Positions 59,848 to 64,000 of a stretch of 64,000 bases of DNA are shown piece after piece; the first letter of the stretch is position 1; each line of letters opens with the position of its first letter. Source of the DNA: Hyphomicrobiales bacterium (GTDB lineage: Bacteria; Pseudomonadota; Alphaproteobacteria; Rhizobiales; Rhizobiaceae); the NCBI GenBank assembly GCA_900469475.1, contig UBXG01000016.1, forward strand, positions 283,977 through 347,976, read 5' to 3'. The notes below the pieces were generated by a model, which saw only the letters and a list, made by a program, of their open reading frames with translations, was not told the origin of the DNA and made no database searches. A program made the translations under genes and the position numbers.

Positions 59848-60411
59848 ATGTCCATCACCAACGAAGCATCAACCGCGGTTCCAACAGCCCGCTACCGGCC
59901 ATCGCAACGGCTCCTGCATTGGCTAATGGCTGTCATCATCATTTCCGCGCTCCTCATCGGTCTCTATTGTTCTTATCTCACACCCGGCACGCCTCTGCGC
60001 CGCGCCCTCCTCGATGTACATAAATCGCTCGGCATGACGGCACTTGTCCTCATCGCCATCCGGCTGCCGCTGAGACTTTCGTTTGGCGAACCCGCCCATC
60101 GGCGTCCGCTAGACGTCTTCAACCATTACGCAGCGCGCGGCGCGCATATCCTGCTGTACGCCCTGATGATCTTGATGCCGCTTGCCGGCTACACCACCTC
60201 CGCCGCTGGGGGGCATGATCTGCCCTGGTTCGGTCTCTTCCAATGGCCCAACCTGCTGTCGCCTGACAGGGGCTTGGAAAGAATCGCTGCGCAGATCCAC
60301 GAATACGGTGCTTACTGCCTCTATGTTCTTGTCAGCCTGCATATACTGGCAGCCCTCTGGCACCATTTCATTCGGAGAGATGAGGTGTTGCAGAGAATGC
60401 TTGGACTTTGA
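59848..60411 (+). CDS. Cytochrome b561-type membrane protein
   Basis: 187 residues, four spans, with heme-ligand histidines in RPSQRLLHWLMAVIIISALLIG, LLDVHKSLGMTALVLIAIRL, YAARGAHILLYALMILMPLAGY and SLHILAALWHHFI. The prokaryotic YodB/CybB branch; moves electrons in the inner membrane, for example from ubiquinol to superoxide or a partner reductase. GGAGAAACAT precedes the ATG. Stands alone. Confidence 0.9.
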   Translation: MSITNEASTAVPTARYRPSQRLLHWLMAVIIISALLIGLYCSYLTPGTPLRRALLDVHKSLGMTALVLIAIRLPLRLSFGEPAHRRPLDVFNHYAARGAHILLYALMILMPLAGYTTSAAGGHDLPWFGLFQWPNLLSPDRGLERIAAQIHEYGAYCLYVLVSLHILAALWHHFIRRDEVLQRMLGL

Positions 60412-60593
60412 CGTATCGATAGTGTCGATATCCATTGTCTCGACCACGGTGGGCGGCGGCAGCCGTTTTGGGTGGGAGATTTGGCAACAGCATTCTCAAA
60501 TCTGTCATATCGTGTCACTAGAAGCACGTGCTGGAAATCAGCCGCCACGGGGCTGCGATTCCCGCCCTCGTCACGTCGCGAAACAGGCCGCCC

Positions 60594-61820
60594 ATGCACC
60601 ACAATTCTCCCATTCTCATCGAGGGCGCCACCGTTGTCTTCGGCGACCGCCTGCAACCAGCATCGATACGGATCGAAGAGGGACGTATCACTGATATCGA
60701 CGGTGCGCGCGACGGAGCCGCCGTTATCGACGGGCGCGGTCATCTTCTCGGGCCAGCTTTCGTGGATGTCCACGGCGACGCTTTCGAGCGACAGCTCATG
60801 CCGCGTCCGGGCACGATGTTGCCTGTTGCGCCGGCGCTGCTCGAAACGGATCGACAGCTTGCTGCCAATGGCATCGCCACAGCCTTCCACGCACTGACCT
60901 TGAGTTGGGAGCCGGGGCTGCGCTCCGTCGACAACGGCCGCGCGGTGGTTTCCTCGCTCGATACGCTGGCTTCCAGGTTGATGGTCGACAACCGGGTCCA
61001 ATTGCGCTGGGAAACATTTTGTTTTGAGGCGATCGATCTTATTCGCGATGCGTTGTCAGGTCCTCGGCAACCCTCCATTGCCTTCAACGATCACACATCG
61101 ATGCTGCTGCTTGATCCCTCGATATCGCTGCAGGAACGGCCGTTCGATCTCGACCCGAATTTCCCAGCTCTGGATCCGGGCTCACCGGTTTTCGCGGACA
61201 AGATGGCCGAACGGGCGAAGAGGGCAAAGCTGCCTGTCTCAGACATGATCGCCATGGCACGCACCATGTGGGAGCGCCGGCCGCAAGTGCTGGCGGCTAT
61301 CAACGAAGTCTCAGCGCTTGGCGAGGCTGCCGGCGCTCCGATGCTTTCGCATGACGACAGCCAGATTGAGACGCGTGATTTCTATCGCGCACGCGGTGCA
61401 CGTATCTGCGAATTCCCCATGAACCGCCGCGTGGCGCGCGCCGCCCGTGATGCGGGTGATTTTATTGTCTTCGGCGCGCCGAATGCAACGCGCGGCGGCA
61501 GTCATCTCGCCTCGATCGGGGCCGCCGACATGATCCGCGAGGGCCTCTGCGATATCCTCGCCTCGGATTATTATTATCCCGCCATGCTGCTGGGACTCGC
61601 GCGCCTGAAGGCAGATGGCGTGGGATCGCTGCAAGATCTGTGGCCGCTGGTCTCCGGCAATCCCGCACGGGCATCGGGCCTTGACGATCGCGGTACGATC
61701 AAGGTCGGCAGTCGAGCCGACCTCATCCTGGTCGAATGGCCCGAGGGCGATGTACCCGTCGTCCGGCGCACCTGGGTCGCCGGCCGCGAGGCCTATCGAG
61801 CCATTGCCGCTGGGCACTAG
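60594..61820 (+). CDS. PhnM-like amidohydrolase (alpha-D-ribose 1-methylphosphonate 5-triphosphate diphosphatase family)
   Basis: 408-residue metal-dependent hydrolase of the PhnM group. The metal site is visible as VDVHGDAFERQLMPRPGT, with further ligands in SHDDSQIET and ILASDYYYPAML. PhnM removes diphosphate in phosphonate breakdown by C-P lyase. No other phn genes are in the window, so this may be a paralogue with another substrate. The ATG at 60594 is preferred over 60528 because the family N terminus begins with PILIEGATVVFGD. Confidence 0.85.
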   Translation: MHHNSPILIEGATVVFGDRLQPASIRIEEGRITDIDGARDGAAVIDGRGHLLGPAFVDVHGDAFERQLMPRPGTMLPVAPALLETDRQLAANGIATAFHALTLSWEPGLRSVDNGRAVVSSLDTLASRLMVDNRVQLRWETFCFEAIDLIRDALSGPRQPSIAFNDHTSMLLLDPSISLQERPFDLDPNFPALDPGSPVFADKMAERAKRAKLPVSDMIAMARTMWERRPQVLAAINEVSALGEAAGAPMLSHDDSQIETRDFYRARGARICEFPMNRRVARAARDAGDFIVFGAPNATRGGSHLASIGAADMIREGLCDILASDYYYPAMLLGLARLKADGVGSLQDLWPLVSGNPARASGLDDRGTIKVGSRADLILVEWPEGDVPVVRRTWVAGREAYRAIAAGH

Positions 61821-61876
61821 CGGCACATCAAAGCACGGCGTCATAGGCCGTATTTTGTGGCCCGGGATGGCCCCAT

Positions 61877-61969
61877 TCATTGAAGAAGGGAGGCTAAACC
61901 GACACTGATCATGCAAGTCAGCAATCCCGCGCAGATGAAGAAAAGCACCAGAGGCGTGCATCTGGACAT
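61877..61969 (-). CDS. 30-residue membrane peptide
   Basis: Minus-strand frame MSRCTPLVLFFICAGLLTCM, then ISVGLASLLQ and stop. A consensus ribosome site (AAGGAGG) lies five bases ahead of the ATG, unusually strong for a chance frame. One hydrophobic span covers almost the whole peptide. Function unknown. Confidence 0.6.
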   Translation of the reverse strand: MSRCTPLVLFFICAGLLTCMISVGLASLLQ

Positions 61970-62431
61970 GCGGCCTCCTTTCGACATGACTTCAGGGATC
62001 GTCGTACAATGAAATTCGCCCTTTCTGGGCACGACACGAAGCACCGCGCTGCGCGCTCGCTAGGACCCAGCAAAGCTTGTCACATAAGTCTACGCAGACA
62101 TGGGCCGCTGGTTCCGAAAAATATCGAGGCGTTCGCGCAAATGGATCCCGGCCGAAAGCTTGCCCGCGGCCGAAGACCTCGAATTATCCGAGCCGCTATT
62201 GCTTATGGAGGCGCTACGCACCGGTAAGGCAGCGCCAAACGCAGCTCTCTCCCATAAAAAGAGACGCTATATCCATCAAAATATCGGCAGCGGTTGCTCC
62301 CACCGATTGCAGAAAATCGCGATCTATTTCGATCCAAGATCAATCAGCAGTGGCTGGATTGCGCAAAGTTTGAGTTGACCGTTTCCAATGGTGAGGCGAC
62401 ACTTCCAACCTGGAGCGAGGCAGGAGGAATA
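61970..62431. other. Interval with no supported gene
   Basis: About 460 bases. A plus-strand frame at 62100-62378 exists, but it has no ribosome site and no recognisable domain. The region presumably holds the promoters of the 30-residue peptide and of the gene at 62432. Confidence 0.45.
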
Positions 62432-62740
62432 ATGATGGACGAGCCAGATCGCTGGCGCCAAATGGCAAGCGCGCCGAAAGACGGCAGCAGAATTCTCGTT
62501 ACCATCCGGCCGTCCGAGCAAGGGCCGGCAGAAGTCGACCTTGCCTATTGGTCGAGTGGGGATCGCTTTGGGTCGGAAGGCTGGCGCGCTTCCGATTCTG
62601 CGCCGGGGTGCATCATTGAATATGCCGAGCCGGAATTGAAGTGCTGGATGCCGCTTCCCTCGGCCAATCTCAATCGGACCTCGATGCCCTCGCCTTGGGA
62701 GGGCGACGACGCTGAGCAGCTCGACGGGGCAGGAATTTAA
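62432..62740 (+). CDS. DUF551-like small protein
   Basis: 102 residues: WRQMASAPKDGSRILVTIRP at the N terminus, then spaced tryptophans (LAYWSSGDRF, GWRASD) and KCWMPLPSANL. The W...M.SAPKDG..ILV...W.PLP pattern resembles DUF551 and related phage-type proteins, function unknown. AGGAGGAATA precedes the tandem ATGs; the frame back to 62294 is not needed. Confidence 0.72.
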   Translation: MMDEPDRWRQMASAPKDGSRILVTIRPSEQGPAEVDLAYWSSGDRFGSEGWRASDSAPGCIIEYAEPELKCWMPLPSANLNRTSMPSPWEGDDAEQLDGAGI

Positions 62741-63035
62741 CTGCTCCAGCCGGCAATCGCAGCGTTCGACAATAAATAACGGTACTCTATAGATGCGGGC
62801 GCCATCGGATGCCCAATTCAGCTCGCGCCGTAGTCCTCCTGGCGATTCTGCCGATCGGCTTGTCGGGATTTGCAGGTGCTTCCAAACCTGCCGCAATATC
62901 TTCATTATCGACAGTATCTAGCACTGATTGTGAGACTTTCAGCCGTTTTGCCACAATTACGCCCGCCGTTTCCGGAATTGTCGGCGCAAGCCGCCCACCC
63001 TCGCGGGGCACGATTTCGGGAAATATGGTTGTGAC
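62741..63035. other. Interval before the L,D-transpeptidase gene, no supported gene
   Basis: Two overlapping frames, 62809-63039 plus and 62787-63101 minus, compete here. The plus one has a signal-peptide-like start (AVVLLAILPIGLSGFAGA) but no ribosome site and a poor C-terminal part; neither could be supported. Confidence 0.35.
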
Positions 63036-63809
63036 ATGAAGACTATGAGACTGGTTCTTTTGCCCGCTGTGGCAGTGCTGATGGCAAGCGTCGCCGCGCA
63101 TGCACAGGAATGGAGATACTCACCGGATTATGGCGACGACTACGCTGCTCCACGATATTTCCGAGAAGCACCACCGCGCTATCGGGACGATCGGCGTCTC
63201 GACGATGGCTATTACTATCGCGGCGACGCCTATGACTATTATGATGACGAGGACGGCGACTTCCCGCCTCCTCCCCGACGGCTACCGCGGCAGGCTTCGA
63301 TCGATCCGCGCGAGACTTCCCCGCAGTTCAACCCCGGCGTCAAGGATGACCAGCGTGCGGCCATGGCGCGATCGCCGATCCCGCGCACGGTGGTCCCCTT
63401 CTCCGGCTACGAGCCGGGCACGATCGTGATCTCCACGAAGGAAAAACGCCTCTATCTGGTTCAGAATGACGGGACTGCACTCAAATACGGCATCGGCGTC
63501 GGCAAGCAGGGGTTTTCCTGGAAGGGCACGGAAACGGTCAGCCGCAAGGCGGAATGGCCGGATTGGACACCTCCCAAGGAAATGATCGCCCGTCGCCCGG
63601 AACTACCCGATCACATGGAAGGCGGTCTCAATAATCCCCTTGGAGCAAGAGCGCTCTATCTCGGTTCCACCCTCTATCGCATCCATGGCACCAATGAGCC
63701 CACCTCGATCGGCAAGGCTGTATCTTCCGGCTGCATCCGTATGGCAAATCCGGATGTGATGGATCTTTATAGCCGGGTCAGCGTAGGAGCGAAGGTCGTG
63801 GTGCTCTGA
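63036..63809 (+). CDS. L,D-transpeptidase (YkuD domain)
   Basis: 257 residues with a signal peptide (LVLLPAVAVLMASVAAHAQ), a Tyr/Asp/Arg-rich low-complexity linker (about 25-90; YYYRGDAYDYYDDEDG) and a C-terminal YkuD domain: GTIVISTKEKRLYLVQNDG, HGTNEPTSIGK and the catalytic SSGCIRM with C233. Makes 3-3 cross-links in peptidoglycan or attaches proteins to it in the periplasm; such enzymes are numerous in Rhizobiales. The linker is unusual for its aromatic content. Confidence 0.92.
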   Translation: MKTMRLVLLPAVAVLMASVAAHAQEWRYSPDYGDDYAAPRYFREAPPRYRDDRRLDDGYYYRGDAYDYYDDEDGDFPPPPRRLPRQASIDPRETSPQFNPGVKDDQRAAMARSPIPRTVVPFSGYEPGTIVISTKEKRLYLVQNDGTALKYGIGVGKQGFSWKGTETVSRKAEWPDWTPPKEMIARRPELPDHMEGGLNNPLGARALYLGSTLYRIHGTNEPTSIGKAVSSGCIRMANPDVMDLYSRVSVGAKVVVL

Positions 63810-63955
63810 TTGCGACTTCAACGATCGCCGATCTCTTCATCTCAACCCAAGGGAAACTGCGTAAACGACGATATAGGAGAGTGCGGCGCCGAAGCGAGTT
63901 TCTCCGGCGCCGATCAGATTTGGTTCACGAAATGGCCGTCATTGGCATCGATGCG

Positions 63956-64000
63956 TCAGCTGGAGGAAAGTTCATCCACCTCCCGCCATCTGCGCAGCAA
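63956..64000 (-). CDS. Possible 3' end of a gene entering from the right
   Basis: The minus-strand frame open at the window edge reads LLRRWREVDELSSS and a stop at 63956-63958. Too short to identify. The 190 bases from 63810 to 63955 show nothing else. Confidence 0.3.
   Translation of the reverse strand: MLRRWREVDELSSS

Noticed and set aside
62100..62378. 92-codon plus-strand frame
   Set aside because: No ribosome site, no recognisable domain, and composition unlike the neighbours.
62787..63101. Competing plus (62809-63039) and minus (62787-63101) frames
   Set aside because: Neither has a ribosome site or family; the minus one runs into the L,D-transpeptidase signal peptide. Left as unassigned interval.
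1..64000. tRNA, rRNA or complete insertion sequences
   Set aside because: Scanned for tRNA arm patterns, rRNA landmarks and transposase motifs; none convincing.

Overview
The window looks like a chromosomal (or chromid) segment of a Rhizobiaceae member in the Rhizobium/Agrobacterium clade. Pointers are a Ros/MucR-family regulator, a class Ib nrdHIE operon, a fused mrpA/B antiporter operon, many GntR/IclR/LysR-controlled uptake and catabolic units, GC-rich coding sequence and candidate EcfG-type promoters. The genus is an inference; no rRNA or other species marker is present.

Layout. 1-3.3 kb (minus strand): nrdH-nrdI-nrdE, the last gene cut by the window edge, behind a complete cobalamin riboswitch and a promoter whose -10 region lies inside an NrdR box. 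3.3-9.2 kb: a FUSC membrane protein, small stress-type proteins, a flavin-nucleotide-binding-like protein, a glycosyltransferase-like protein and a PhyH dioxygenase. 9.3-30.7 kb: a catabolic island. hpaA, hpaBC, an aldehyde dehydrogenase, an APC permease, then IclR-UPF0261-HAD-aminotransferase-phospholyase-kinase, then hpaF-hpaE-hpaD-gabD-hpaG-hpaH-hpaI, closed by hpaR. Read together, these genes take 4-hydroxyphenylacetate through homoprotocatechuate and meta cleavage to pyruvate and succinate. The middle genes look able to feed aromatic amines or amino alcohols (for example tyramine or octopamine) into 4-hydroxyphenylacetate; that substrate assignment is inference and is the most interesting point of the window.

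30.8-33.9 kb: a PadR/DUF1700/DUF2807 envelope-type operon, a Nudix gene broken by two lesions, and a MucR paralogue with a degenerate zinc site. 34-38.1 kb: two GntR regulators with two MFS exporters. 38.4-45.5 kb: a dipeptide/oligopeptide-type ABC transporter (fused double ATPase, binding protein, two permeases) with a cytoplasmic M14-type peptidase, controlled from a divergent GntR. 45.5-51.7 kb: LysR/MFS/NTF2-like unit, secreted GH5 glycosidase, GT2 glycosyltransferase, and a protein with a histone-H1-like Ala/Lys/Pro tail.

51.7-52.6 kb is a gene-poor stretch with a structured element and a coding-like remnant. 53.2-59.1 kb (minus): the mrp/mnh/pha cation/proton antiporter operon in the six-gene form with fused A and B subunits. 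59.3-64 kb: small XRE regulator, cytochrome b561, a PhnM-like amidohydrolase, a 30-residue membrane peptide, a DUF551-like protein and an L,D-transpeptidase. No tRNA, rRNA, CRISPR array or intact insertion sequence was recognised.
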